Below the pieces are notes generated by a model. The model ran no database searches. It was not told the origin of the DNA and saw nothing but the letters and a program-made list of their open reading frames with translations. The translations under genes were made by a program, and so were the position numbers. DNA of 64,000 bases from Chloracidobacterium sp. (GTDB taxonomy: Bacteria; Acidobacteriota; Blastocatellia; Pyrinomonadales; Pyrinomonadaceae), in the NCBI GenBank assembly GCA_016720705.1, contig JADKKB010000001.1, positions 124,001 to 188,000 of the forward strand, written 5' to 3'. Position 1 is the stretch's first letter; each line of letters begins with the position of its first letter. Below, one piece after another: positions 39,789 through 49,223 of the stretch.

Positions 39789-42700
39789 ATGAATCGAATT
39801 CCGGAAAAGGTAAAGGACATCGTCGAGGTGCGTACACACGCAGGTCTCACGAATTTCGCAACAGACCCGTTACGAACACTTTCCGGATATCATTTTACGG
39901 ATGTCACGGCAGATCTTATGAGCAAATGGCTCATTAAGGTCCTGTCCGTAAACTCGACTCACGGGGCTTCGTTAGCACTCGCCGGCTTTCGCGGTGTTGG
40001 CAAGAGCCACTTTCTGGCCGCCTTCGGCACGATCCTTTCACACCCGGAACTGCGATCAAGGATATCTGATCCGCTCGTATCCTCGACTGCACATTCGATC
40101 GTTCGCCGTAGTTTCCCGGTTGCATATGTTCGCCGCGGCCTTCAGAAGTCGTTGTTTCTTGAGCTAAAAGATGCCATTGCCCCGATCATTGGTTGCGATC
40201 CGGGTTCCTTAAGCGATTCGCTGAGCGAGATATTAATGCGTGCTCGGCAGAGCACCGGTGACGATCCTTTGGTTTTGCTGATCGATACGGCGATCGAACG
40301 GTCATCCCGCGTTTCACGCGATGATGGCGTTATTTTGTCTGAGATCGCCGAAACGGCGGGATCGTTGGGGATATTTGTCGGTATCGCGCTCGATGACGAC
40401 ATTTCCGGAGCGGACGGCCTTAATTCGGCTATATCCGGCACATATTCGATCGATTACCTAGATCAGGAACACCTGTATCGAATCGTTGACACGCATATTT
40501 TCCCAAAGCAGAACCGAATGCACGCGGTACTGCACGACATTTACGACCACTATCGCAAAGCCGTACCAAGTTTTCGTTGGAGCGAGGAGCGATTTTCTTC
40601 ACTTTATCCGCTGCATCCGGCCATTATGGAGGTCGCGCCTTTTGTGCGTCTCTATATGCACGATTTTGCACTCTTGAGTTTTGCCTCTGAGGCGGGTTCG
40701 CGTATCCTTGGCCGTCCCGCAAACTCGCTGATCGCGCCGGATGAGGTATTCGATAAGGTCGAAAAGGACTTGCGGGAAGTCGAGGCACTCAAGGGGGCAT
40801 TTGAGGCGTTTGATCGGATCAATACCGACGTCGTTTCACACATTCCGGTTGTAAAGCGTCTACAGGCCAAACTGATCCTCAAGGGGCTTTTCCTCTTTTC
40901 GCTAAATGACGAAGGTGCATCGGCATCCGAGATCGGAGCGTCGATGCTCATCTACGACGAGAATGACCCGGCCGGAACTGTACGTCAGATCGAGTCGGTC
41001 TTGGCGTCGTTTCACAATGCTCTACCCGCTCAAGTGCGTGTTCAGGATTCGGCGGGCGGGTCGCGATTCAGCATTAAGCTAGACGGAAAGGACGATTTCA
41101 ATTTAGAACTAGCACGTCTATCGGATCTGGTTTCCACTACGGTCACCGGCGAGATCTTCAGGCGATCGATCGACGAGCGATTTTCGGACTGTTCATTGGC
41201 CGATGTCACTGAAACGCCGGGGAGGGCGGTCGCAGGTTGTGCGATCACATGGCGTGGCGGCTTGCGAAAAGGTCAGGTAGTTTGGGATTCCGGTGACGTG
41301 CCGTTTATCCCAAAACCGTCGGACCCGGTCGATTGGACTGCGGTGATTCCCCTAGCGACCGGCTTTGTTGCACCACCGATTACGGATACGCCGCTTGTTG
41401 TGTGGAAGCCGGCCGAACTGTCGTCCGGTGAACTAGACACTATTCGGCGTTTTCACGTACTGCAGACTGATACCAAATTTCGATCGGAATTTCCGGAGCA
41501 TATCTCGGCCGCGACTCAGGTACACGCCTTTGCGGTTGAAAAGATATTTCAAAGAGTATTTTTGAATGACGGCATTCTGCTGATCGAGGGGTTTGAATAC
41601 AACTTTACCGACGATGCGAGAACCGCTCAGAGCTTGGCTCAAGTATTTACGATAATGCTCGAGTCACTTTTTGAGGGAAAATTCCCGCTTCATCCGTACT
41701 TCGCGTCTGTTATTCGCTTTCAGGACGTGACGACTCTCGTCACGGACTTTTTCGGGGGAGCACGCCCGAGAATCGAGGAGGTGCAAGCTTTAGCGGGGCT
41801 TTACTGCCAGCCGATCGGGATCGTAACTGATACAGACGGCATATATTCGCCGTCCGATGCAGACGAATTACGCGGTAATGATCTAGTAAAGTTGGCATTC
41901 GAGTCGATCGCCGCCGAGCGCGGTGAGATCACGTCACTCCAGCAGATCCTGGCGATGCTCGGTGCGGCACCGTTCGGGCTAGTTCGCGAAGGGTCTTATC
42001 TCTTGCTGTCGGCGATGGTAGCAGCCCGATTGCTCGAGTTTGTTACATCCAATGGCGATCGTATCAATTACCGTTCGCTCGACCTTAAACTGATCTGGGA
42101 CGACATCGTTGGGGTGTCACCGCCGACGGAGTCCGTTTATTCAAACGAACGATTGTTGTTTTGGGGTTCTCTATTGACGGGCAGGTCATTTGGGTCATTA
42201 AACGCGGCCAAAGATCGGCAAGTTATAACGGACACCCTAACCGCCTGGGCAGAAGAATGGAAGTCAACGGATCTCGGAGCTCGTTTTGACGCGCTTCGTG
42301 ATGAATTCCTAAACACCCGGAATTGGCGTTTGGCGGCAATGTCCACACGTGCATTCAAGTCGGTTGCGGACGCTATTGGTGCAGTCGGGATCGGTGCTTT
42401 GAATCTTGAGACCGGCCTTCAGTTGATAGCCGAGGCATTTTCCGATTCTGAGTCCGAATTTGTGCGTCATTCTCAGGATCTTGCAGCCCTTACGCAATAT
42501 ATAGACGGGGCATCGCTGCGAAAGGAAGCGATCTCGTGGCTCTCGTTGTGTGAGGTTACGGGTGAACACACGGTCGATCAAATGCGGCACGAACTATATG
42601 TCTCGTTTGAACGCACTATGAATGATGCAACTCCGGGAACTGTGGTGGATCTGAACAATCAGTGGATAAAATTTCGAAAGGTGTATTCGGAGCATTTCAT

Positions 42701-43325
42701 AGACCGTCACGATATGACGGTTGTCTCACCTTACCTTCGAGAGAAGCTGGCCGAAATAATGAAGACAGATCTTTGGTGGGAGTTTGAGAATCTATCGGAT
42801 ATCGAGGGATTCGATCTGAGTTACCGCCGAGCGTCTAAGCAGTTACTCAACCGGATCCGGAAACTGGATTGTCGATATGACACAGCTAAGCTATTCGCCA
42901 GACAACCATTTTGTGGTTGTCCGTTCAATCTGGCTGAGGCAGGCGACGTCGAAGCGTTGCCGGAGGCACTCTGGCGTGTGGTCAATCAGGGATTGCTATC
43001 CTATCGTGACACCCTGCGACAAAATGAATCATTGATCAAAAATGTTTTGGAGCCACACGTCAAAGCAACCCGATCCGGATCGACCAAACAGGCCTTCACT
43101 GATCTGCTGGCATATCTAGCGACCGAAAAAGATTTTCGACGCTTATCAGACCACGAGATCCAACTTATTCGAAAGGCATTTACCCATCTCGACAACGTAG
43201 ACGACGTTGATTTGGACCGCCGCCCGGAAGAGGAAGACCTGCGTTTCGTCAATTCGACTGAACTTCCCAATTTTGCTGATGCGGTTGACGAAGTAAACGC
43301 GATCTTGGAGTCGATGCCGAGCTGA
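39789..43325 (+). CDS. Very large P-loop ATPase, BREX PglY/BrxC-like or DUF6079-like, orphan
   Basis: A 1178-residue cytoplasmic ATPase. The opening DIVEVRTHAGLTNF is followed by the Walker A motif LALAGFRGVGKSHFLAAF near residues 63-80; LVLLIDTA near 158 is a likely Walker B strand. N-terminal domain order and the GKSH wording recall the giant ATPases PglY and BrxC of BREX defence and DUF6079 proteins. Far downstream, FARQPFCGCPFNLAEAG near residue 1045 is a Cys pair in a helical C-terminal region. No BREX partners (methyltransferase, phosphatase, protease) surround it; neighbours are housekeeping genes. The assignment rests on motif style only. Confidence 0.7.
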   Translation: MNRIPEKVKDIVEVRTHAGLTNFATDPLRTLSGYHFTDVTADLMSKWLIKVLSVNSTHGASLALAGFRGVGKSHFLAAFGTILSHPELRSRISDPLVSSTAHSIVRRSFPVAYVRRGLQKSLFLELKDAIAPIIGCDPGSLSDSLSEILMRARQSTGDDPLVLLIDTAIERSSRVSRDDGVILSEIAETAGSLGIFVGIALDDDISGADGLNSAISGTYSIDYLDQEHLYRIVDTHIFPKQNRMHAVLHDIYDHYRKAVPSFRWSEERFSSLYPLHPAIMEVAPFVRLYMHDFALLSFASEAGSRILGRPANSLIAPDEVFDKVEKDLREVEALKGAFEAFDRINTDVVSHIPVVKRLQAKLILKGLFLFSLNDEGASASEIGASMLIYDENDPAGTVRQIESVLASFHNALPAQVRVQDSAGGSRFSIKLDGKDDFNLELARLSDLVSTTVTGEIFRRSIDERFSDCSLADVTETPGRAVAGCAITWRGGLRKGQVVWDSGDVPFIPKPSDPVDWTAVIPLATGFVAPPITDTPLVVWKPAELSSGELDTIRRFHVLQTDTKFRSEFPEHISAATQVHAFAVEKIFQRVFLNDGILLIEGFEYNFTDDARTAQSLAQVFTIMLESLFEGKFPLHPYFASVIRFQDVTTLVTDFFGGARPRIEEVQALAGLYCQPIGIVTDTDGIYSPSDADELRGNDLVKLAFESIAAERGEITSLQQILAMLGAAPFGLVREGSYLLLSAMVAARLLEFVTSNGDRINYRSLDLKLIWDDIVGVSPPTESVYSNERLLFWGSLLTGRSFGSLNAAKDRQVITDTLTAWAEEWKSTDLGARFDALRDEFLNTRNWRLAAMSTRAFKSVADAIGAVGIGALNLETGLQLIAEAFSDSESEFVRHSQDLAALTQYIDGASLRKEAISWLSLCEVTGEHTVDQMRHELYVSFERTMNDATPGTVVDLNNQWIKFRKVYSEHFIDRHDMTVVSPYLREKLAEIMKTDLWWEFENLSDIEGFDLSYRRASKQLLNRIRKLDCRYDTAKLFARQPFCGCPFNLAEAGDVEALPEALWRVVNQGLLSYRDTLRQNESLIKNVLEPHVKATRSGSTKQAFTDLLAYLATEKDFRRLSDHEIQLIRKAFTHLDNVDDVDLDRRPEEEDLRFVNSTELPNFADAVDEVNAILESMPS

Positions 43326-43387
43326 AATCTGCAGATCGGTGACTTCCGGGTTTCGTCCGCCGTGATAAATTCACTATAGTTAGGACT

Positions 43388-44269
43388 ATGTTGTCGGTCA
43401 CCATTATAGGGCCTGGTCGGGTAGGCGGAGCGATGGCCTTGGCTCTGCCAGCGTCGAAATACAAGATCGAACAATTCGTCGTTGGCGACGGACGCAGCCT
43501 TGCCGCTGTTTTAAGTACATCGTTTGCTGGATCGGCCGTCTCTGAGGTCTCCGGTCTCGAGATTATATCTTCGGACATCGTATTGGTGACGGTCCCTGAC
43601 AGTGAGATCGCCTCGGTTGCCGCCGCCATAAGCACGCGAATTAATAATCCACCAGTCGTACTTCATACGAGCGGAGCATTGTCGTCGGACGTGCTGTCCT
43701 CGCTTTCCGAGATCGGTTGCAGTGTTGGTTCGATCCATCCTTTGGCCTCGATCAGCACAGCTGAATCGGGTGCGGGCCGACTGAATGGTGCGTACTTCTG
43801 TATTGAGGGGAACCCGATCGCAGTATCGACAGCAGACAGGGTAGCGAAAGACCTAGGCGGAATTCCATTTACGATCGACACGGCAACCAAGGCTCTGTAT
43901 CACGCATCTGCGGTAATAGCTTGCGGACACTTCGTCGCTCTTTTTGATACTGCTGCGGACCTAATGTCCAGAGTCGTCGGCGAACGTGAAAAAGCAGTTG
44001 CGATACTTTTGCCGTTGGTTGGGAGCACGTTCGCAAATCTGCGAGATCAGGACACAGCGTCAGCATTGACCGGTACTTTCGCGAGAACCGACGTGGGAAC
44101 ATTTGCCTCACACGTCGAGGCACTGCAGGATATAGGTGACCAAAATATTGTCGATATTTATCTCGACCTCGGGTTGAGATCGCTGAAGCTTGCTTTGGAA
44201 AATGGTGCTGACCCCGATCGAGCCGCTGAGATCCGTCGTCGGATTTCTCTGGCAAAAGGAAATGGCTAA
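43388..44269 (+). CDS. Rossmann-fold DUF2520 protein
   Basis: The 293-residue protein starts with an NAD(P)-binding motif, SVTIIGPGRVGGAMALAL, then DIVLVTVPDSEI and VLHTSGALSSDVL. GSIHPLASI near residue 117 and the C-terminal helical domain (HASAVIACGHFVALFDTAADLM) define the Rossmann-like/DUF2520 family. It looks like a 6-phosphogluconate-dehydrogenase-type reductase. In several bacteria members lie by pantothenate or CoA genes; no such genes are here. It begins 62 nt behind the giant ATPase gene and is followed by fur after 33 nt. Confidence 0.88.
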   Translation: MLSVTIIGPGRVGGAMALALPASKYKIEQFVVGDGRSLAAVLSTSFAGSAVSEVSGLEIISSDIVLVTVPDSEIASVAAAISTRINNPPVVLHTSGALSSDVLSSLSEIGCSVGSIHPLASISTAESGAGRLNGAYFCIEGNPIAVSTADRVAKDLGGIPFTIDTATKALYHASAVIACGHFVALFDTAADLMSRVVGEREKAVAILLPLVGSTFANLRDQDTASALTGTFARTDVGTFASHVEALQDIGDQNIVDIYLDLGLRSLKLALENGADPDRAAEIRRRISLAKGNG

Positions 44270-44302
44270 TGATAGTATTTTCCGTATAGACGACATCTAA
44301 AA

Positions 44303-44824
44303 ATGCCGAAAGCGAAATACAGATTTGAGACGGAAAGGGCGATCTTCGTCGAGCACATTCAGCGGGCGGGTCTTCGTAAAACGTCGCAACGCGATCTGAT
44401 AATGGAGACGTTTTTAAGCACCGAAGAGCATCTGACCATTGAGGACCTTCATCGTCTTGTCCAGAAACGCGATGCGAGCGTCGGGCACACGACGGTCTAT
44501 CGAACTTTGAAGTTGCTTACTGAGGCTGGATTGGCACGCGAAGTCCGCTTTGGCGACAACAAAACGTATTTTGAGCACCATCACGATCACGAACACCACG
44601 ATCATATGATCTGTACGGGTTGTGGCCGCGTGCTCGAATTTTTTTCGGAAGCGATCGAAGATCTGCAGGATAAGATGGCGGAACGGTTCGGGTTCTTACC
44701 GACGCATCATAGCCTTCGGATGTGGGGCTTATGCAGTGATTGCCAAAGCACGTCGGAAAATAATGTGGCGACGCCGTCGGGTGCCCAACCACGTGTTCGT
44801 GTAAAGACAGCGATCGATAGATAG
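44303..44824 (+). CDS. Fur-family metal-responsive repressor
   Basis: A 173-residue regulator with the Fur winged helix (GLRKTSQRDLIMETFLSTEEHLT, GHTTVYRTLKLLTEAGLAREV) and metal sites. The HHHDHEHHDHMIC stretch near residue 91 is the regulatory site with extra histidines. CTGC (near 103) and CSDC (near 145) form the structural zinc site. It ends with a short basic tail not usual for Fur. Whether it senses iron, zinc or peroxide cannot be told. It lies 9 nt before the ferredoxin-like gene. Confidence 0.92.
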   Translation: MPKAKYRFETERAIFVEHIQRAGLRKTSQRDLIMETFLSTEEHLTIEDLHRLVQKRDASVGHTTVYRTLKLLTEAGLAREVRFGDNKTYFEHHHDHEHHDHMICTGCGRVLEFFSEAIEDLQDKMAERFGFLPTHHSLRMWGLCSDCQSTSENNVATPSGAQPRVRVKTAIDR

Positions 44825-44833
44825 TAGAGGCAA

Positions 44834-45478
44834 ATGAGCGTAACTGAAATCATATTTACTCGCGAGGGAATTGACGGCCTAGCGCCCGTTGGATCGCGGC
44901 TTTCCGACATTATGAGCCGATTCGGCATTCGGCTTGACGGTAACTGCCTAAGTACAGCGAATGATCACGTATGCTTGGTGACGGTCACTCGGGGTGAATC
45001 CGCTCTATCGCCATTAAGTAAGTTAGAAGAGGAACATTTCAGCAAGCATAAGCGTAATCCAGGAGAGCGACTAGCCTGTCAGGTGATGGTCGCGAAAGCG
45101 GGAGAAATAACCATTATGACTGCAGAAAAAGAAAAGAAGTCGAAAGAACGACCGGACGAAGACAAGATGTTTGCCGCATTTAGCGAGTTGCCGCTCGACG
45201 AAAAATTGTCCAAACTGGTTAAGATGGAGGCCGCGGCCCTAAGCGAAACGATCTCGTTCGTACTCGATTCGCCTTTCAAGGTCTTTGAAAAGATCGGTGA
45301 CCTGATGGCCGATATTGGGATGAAGAAGGACGCGGAATCAAAAAGTGGGAATGTCAGCGGAAAGGACGTGTCGACACCGCCCAAAGCCGAGGACACCGAA
45401 AGCGAAGTGAAGAAGCCGAATAGGACTACTCGGACAAAAGCCGCTACCAAACAAAAAAAGGAACGCGATCAACAATAG
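44834..45478 (+). CDS. Degenerate [2Fe-2S] ferredoxin-like protein with charged tail
   Basis: The first 95 residues of this 214-residue protein follow the plant-type ferredoxin pattern of the GxxCGxxGxCxxC/LSPL/RLACQ kind: DGNCLSTANDHVCLVTV near residue 36, ALSPLSKLEEEHFSKH, then GERLACQVMV near 77. Relative to C-x5-C-x2-C the first and third Cys are kept (C-x8-C) and the second position is Asp; the fourth Cys is in RLACQ. The rest is Lys/Glu-rich. It could bind a modified cluster or none. It is cotranscribed with fur upstream and a membrane protein downstream. Confidence 0.6.
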   Translation: MSVTEIIFTREGIDGLAPVGSRLSDIMSRFGIRLDGNCLSTANDHVCLVTVTRGESALSPLSKLEEEHFSKHKRNPGERLACQVMVAKAGEITIMTAEKEKKSKERPDEDKMFAAFSELPLDEKLSKLVKMEAAALSETISFVLDSPFKVFEKIGDLMADIGMKKDAESKSGNVSGKDVSTPPKAEDTESEVKKPNRTTRTKAATKQKKERDQQ

Positions 45479-45503
45479 AAAGGCAGACGGTCAAGTACAG
45501 TTC

Positions 45504-46265
45504 GTGGCTAACAAAATCACCAAATTTGAACCCGGTGGGGTCATGTCACCGCTTTCACAGGTCGTTTTAACCTCATCGGTTGCGGGCGTTTTGTTATTGT
45601 TTTTTGGTGTTCCGTTTTACGTTGTTTTCTTCTTAGGTGCCTTCTCATTTTTATTGTTAAAGATCTTCACCTCCGGTACAGGTAGCGATGTCCGGCCGAT
45701 ATTTGAGTTTTATTTATTGGCAAATGACATCCTACGCCACGACGGTAAGCGTTGGTTTGGTTTCGAGGTTGCCGAGACCATCGCCCTGGGCGAAAGGATC
45801 ACTCAGTTATTCGAACCACCTCCGCTGGTAATATTCACATTAGGTGCGTTGTATTTGCGATCAGGCGACAACGCTAATGCGTCGAGGTGTTTCGAGTCGC
45901 TTTATTCGGAAACGAGTGGTGATGAGGGCGCAATAATAGCACCTTCGGACAAACTGCGTGAGTACGTCAAATTGCTTCGCAAGATAGAACGAGAACCTGC
46001 CGAGGCACCAAAGATCTCAGCGGCGGTCCGATCGCTTGAACGAATGCGAAAGTTGCGCGGTCCCGAGATGCATAAGGCGGCCTTAGATATGAAGGGACGA
46101 TCAACCGTCGGCGATAGCGTTTCGGCAGAAGTATTGACCGGTGACCATTTCCACGAGCGAGCCAAGATCCGTAGCGTTGTAGAAAATACCGATAGCGACG
46201 CTTTGCACGTAAGAAAGTCGATCTCCGAGGTTTTGCAGGACATCTACGACGAAAAAGTTAATTAG
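45504..46265 (+). CDS. Membrane-anchored TPR-like protein of unknown function
   Basis: A 253-residue protein starting at GTG 45504, 25 nt after the preceding gene. The N-terminus has two membrane segments (VVLTSSVAGVLLLFFGVPFYVVFFLGAFSFLLLK). A helical, TPR-like part follows (PPPLVIFTLGALYLRSGDNANASRCFESLYSE), then a charged C-terminal region. No family is recognised. It converges on the MscS gene with 3 nt between stop codons. Cotranscription with fur and the ferredoxin-like gene is likely. Confidence 0.65.
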   Translation: MANKITKFEPGGVMSPLSQVVLTSSVAGVLLLFFGVPFYVVFFLGAFSFLLLKIFTSGTGSDVRPIFEFYLLANDILRHDGKRWFGFEVAETIALGERITQLFEPPPLVIFTLGALYLRSGDNANASRCFESLYSETSGDEGAIIAPSDKLREYVKLLRKIEREPAEAPKISAAVRSLERMRKLRGPEMHKAALDMKGRSTVGDSVSAEVLTGDHFHERAKIRSVVENTDSDALHVRKSISEVLQDIYDEKVN

Positions 46266-46268
46266 ATA

Positions 46269-47750
46269 TCAATCTCTAAGCCCAAAAAACTTCCGTATCG
46301 AACTCAACACGCCCAATGACGTTTTATCGTCGATCGACTCGTCGGTCGCATTTGAAGACGTCAATTTAGTTCGCCGTTCATCGATTATTTCAACTATCGA
46401 ATTTACTACGTCCGGATTTGCCTCAAATATCGGTCTGATCGCGTTTTTTCCGATCTGCATAACTTCGGTTTCTTCGGTCGCCGACACAGTTGCCGAGCGT
46501 GGTTGTCCCGTCAGGAGACTCATTTCCCCAAAAAAATCATTTTCGCCAAGACTGCTGATCACTTGATAGCCTGCACCGTTCGGGATCTCAACATCTACAG
46601 ACCCGCGGATGATGACGAACATCGAATTGCCCTCTTGACCGATTCTGACGATCGGTTCACCGGGAGCGTAAACCTTGACCTTTGAGGCGGCTGCAAGCTT
46701 CTCGGTTTCAACATCGGACAATGGTGAAAAGATCGCTATCCGGCTCAGCCGTTCAAATCGCGAATTGATCAATTCTTTGACGGGTTGCACCTCGGGTTTG
46801 GGTTCTATATGGACGGTTCGCGTTGGGAATGGAAAATGAATATTCTCCCGCTGAAAAACGTACCAGATCCGCTGCCGTATGAGAGCGTCGGTGTCGCTAT
46901 ATTTTTTATAGTCGACGACCCAATATTTTACTTCCCAGTCAAGACCATTCTCTCCCAAATTACGAATTCTCACAACAGGTTTTAGCTTAGGTGACACGTT
47001 TTCCACCTGGCGGACGGCGTCGCGGACCAACTGGATGGTTTTGGCTGGTGAGTGATGGTACAGCGTACCGAAAAAAACTGCCCGAGCGTTGAGATTGTCC
47101 TTTGGGGCCACCTCGATCGTCTCTTTTCCAAGCACCGAGTTGCTTATCACCAACAATTTATGGTCGAACGTCCTTATCTTGACACCGCGCCACGACACGC
47201 TTTCGACTGAGCCAATGCCCCGATTGCTTATATTTAAGATGTCACCGACTTGAAACGGTTGATCTGCCTGCATCGCCAAACCAGCGAAAAGATTGCCAAG
47301 GGTGTCTTGCAGTGCCAAACCGATAACGATTCCCAAGATCGTCGACGTAGTGAAGACAGCGCCGAGATCGATGCTCGGGTATTGAGACTTAAATATCACG
47401 AAAAACGCCACAATGTAGATAACTATCGAGATTACATTGCGGAGCAGTGACGAAAGTTCGGGTTGACCATAGTTCTTTAAGACCGCATTAAAGACAATAT
47501 AATCAAATAGCCGAACTACAGAGATGATCAAGAACATCCATACGATGACTTTGATCGTGCGAAAGAAGTTCTCAATGAGGGTCGCGGCGGTCTCGCCCAT
47601 CTGCCCGTCAGTCGAACCGAATATTGTTACGCCATAGTCACGGATCGGACTTACTATCAGCGGATAAACGATCAGAAAAAGTGAAAGAGTACCGCCAATA
47701 ATTAAGAAAAGGACTACTTTTTTCTGGAGTTCGGACGAACGCATAGACAT
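46269..47750 (-). CDS. MscS-type mechanosensitive channel with cyclic nucleotide-binding domain
   Basis: A 493-residue channel from ATG 47750, which has AAGG 5 nt upstream; a longer frame to 47786 would overlap the transporter gene. Several membrane helices precede the MscS pore-lining and beta domain (GLALQDTLGNLFAGLAMQAD, PFQVGDILNI, ESVSWRGVKIRTFD). A cNMP-binding domain fills the C-terminus; GENDFFGEMSLLTGQPRSATV carries the Glu and Arg that contact the nucleotide phosphate and ribose. Such channels are gated by tension and modulated by cAMP or cGMP in known cases. It is 7 nt behind the Nramp-like gene. Confidence 0.92.
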   Translation of the reverse strand: MSMRSSELQKKVVLFLIIGGTLSLFLIVYPLIVSPIRDYGVTIFGSTDGQMGETAATLIENFFRTIKVIVWMFLIISVVRLFDYIVFNAVLKNYGQPELSSLLRNVISIVIYIVAFFVIFKSQYPSIDLGAVFTTSTILGIVIGLALQDTLGNLFAGLAMQADQPFQVGDILNISNRGIGSVESVSWRGVKIRTFDHKLLVISNSVLGKETIEVAPKDNLNARAVFFGTLYHHSPAKTIQLVRDAVRQVENVSPKLKPVVRIRNLGENGLDWEVKYWVVDYKKYSDTDALIRQRIWYVFQRENIHFPFPTRTVHIEPKPEVQPVKELINSRFERLSRIAIFSPLSDVETEKLAAASKVKVYAPGEPIVRIGQEGNSMFVIIRGSVDVEIPNGAGYQVISSLGENDFFGEMSLLTGQPRSATVSATEETEVMQIGKNAIRPIFEANPDVVNSIVEIIDERRTKLTSSNATDESIDDKTSLGVLSSIRKFFGLRD

Positions 47751-47757
47751 AATCGCC

Positions 47758-49065
47758 TTAAAACATATCAGCAATCGTTTTGCCAATCAACAAAAGTGAG
47801 AGTATCGAAACCACGAGCGTTGTTACGACCGCGAAGACGTTGTGAATAAACCGATTGCGATATTCACCCATTATCTCTCGATTATTAGACAGCAATACGA
47901 TCGCGACCAAGATTATCGGCAGCAACAACCCGTTAACTGATTGGGTAAGTATCAGAAGTCGGATCTGAGGGATGCCGGGGATCATTGCGACGATCGCCCC
48001 GACCAAGATCAAGGCCGTAAATATTCCAAGAAATATCGGGGCCTCGCGAAAGCTTCGTGAAAGCCCTTTTTCGAAACCCATTGCCTCACTAAGAGAATAT
48101 GCGGTAGCAAGAGGTAACACGCCCATCGCGAGCATCGCAGCTCCAAAAAGCCCGATCGCAAATAGGTATTTTGCGTATTGTCCGGCAATCGGAGCAAACG
48201 ACTCGGCCGCAGTCGCCGCCGAGTCTATCGACGTGATCCCCACACTGTGCAGAGTCGCACCCGTGCAGATGACGATAAATGCCGCGATCATACACGCGAA
48301 TATCGTCCCGGCGACCACATCCGCACGCACCATTGGCAGATCTTCGACATTCATCTGCTTTTCAACCACCGAAGACTGAACGTAAACCTGCATAAATGGC
48401 GTGATCGTCGTGCCGATCAGAGCCATTACCATAAAGAGATATCCGGTATCCGTGCGAATTTGCGGTTCGATAAGGTGTTTGCCGACACTCGCCCAATCGG
48501 GCTTTGCCAAATATGCGGACGCGATGTAGCACAGAAATACGAGCGACATCAGCAGAAATACTCGCTCTACACGCTTTTGAGTGCCGCGAACAACCAACCA
48601 CCAGATCGAAATTGCTGTCAGAGGGATCGTGATATAGCGCGGTATGCCAAATAGTTCGGAAGCTTGGGCAATTCCTACAAATTCGGAAATGATCACACCG
48701 GTATTTGCGATCAATAGGGCGAACATTACAAAGGCAGTCCAACGGACGCCAAACTGCTCACGAATGAGATCCGCCAGTCCCTGACCGGTTACCACGCCCA
48801 TTCGGACACACATTTCCTGGACGATGATCAAGCTGATCGTCATTGGGATAAATGCCCACAATAGCTCGTAACCGTAGGCGGCCCCGACCGAGGAATAGGT
48901 GGCGATACCACTGGCGTCGTTTCCGGCATTTGCCGAGATGATGCCCGGTCCAAGTATCGCTAAATATGCAAAGAATCTATATTCGGAAAGGCCACGCCTA
49001 AGGCGCTGTGGAAGGCGCTGGATGGACCGCACAATTTTCTTTTGTGAAAATCGCTTTAATATCAT
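47758..49065 (-). CDS. Nramp-related divalent metal transporter with altered metal site
   Basis: A 435-residue, roughly 11-helix transporter of the Nramp/APC fold. In true Nramp proteins TM1 carries DPGN and TM6 MPH. Here TM1 reads GPGIISANAGNDASGIATYS and TM6 reads GTTITPFMQVYVQSS, so DPGN is absent and the Met-Pro-His motif is missing. This matches the Nramp-related magnesium transporters (NRMT) better than classical manganese/iron Nramp, though it could also be a distinct group. It probably uses divalent cations. It shares its operon with the MscS-cNMP channel. Confidence 0.88.
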   Translation of the reverse strand: MILKRFSQKKIVRSIQRLPQRLRRGLSEYRFFAYLAILGPGIISANAGNDASGIATYSSVGAAYGYELLWAFIPMTISLIIVQEMCVRMGVVTGQGLADLIREQFGVRWTAFVMFALLIANTGVIISEFVGIAQASELFGIPRYITIPLTAISIWWLVVRGTQKRVERVFLLMSLVFLCYIASAYLAKPDWASVGKHLIEPQIRTDTGYLFMVMALIGTTITPFMQVYVQSSVVEKQMNVEDLPMVRADVVAGTIFACMIAAFIVICTGATLHSVGITSIDSAATAAESFAPIAGQYAKYLFAIGLFGAAMLAMGVLPLATAYSLSEAMGFEKGLSRSFREAPIFLGIFTALILVGAIVAMIPGIPQIRLLILTQSVNGLLLPIILVAIVLLSNNREIMGEYRNRFIHNVFAVVTTLVVSILSLLLIGKTIADMF

Positions 49066-49223
49066 TTCTGCTACTATCGCCTTCGGTCATCTGATTGTTG
49101 GTCAAGGCTTGTGCCTGAACGGGAATTGAAAAATGACTATAACCCTTTTGGATGAATTTGGGAAGTAATGGGGCCGGCAACGGCATGTTTGGCTGACAGC
49201 CGAAGTTCTGTTAGAGTCCCTTT

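Noticed and set aside
43326..44824. BREX or other defence partners beside the giant ATPase
   Set aside because: The downstream genes are a DUF2520 reductase-like gene and fur, and upstream is an M48 protease; no methyltransferase, phosphatase or nuclease was found.
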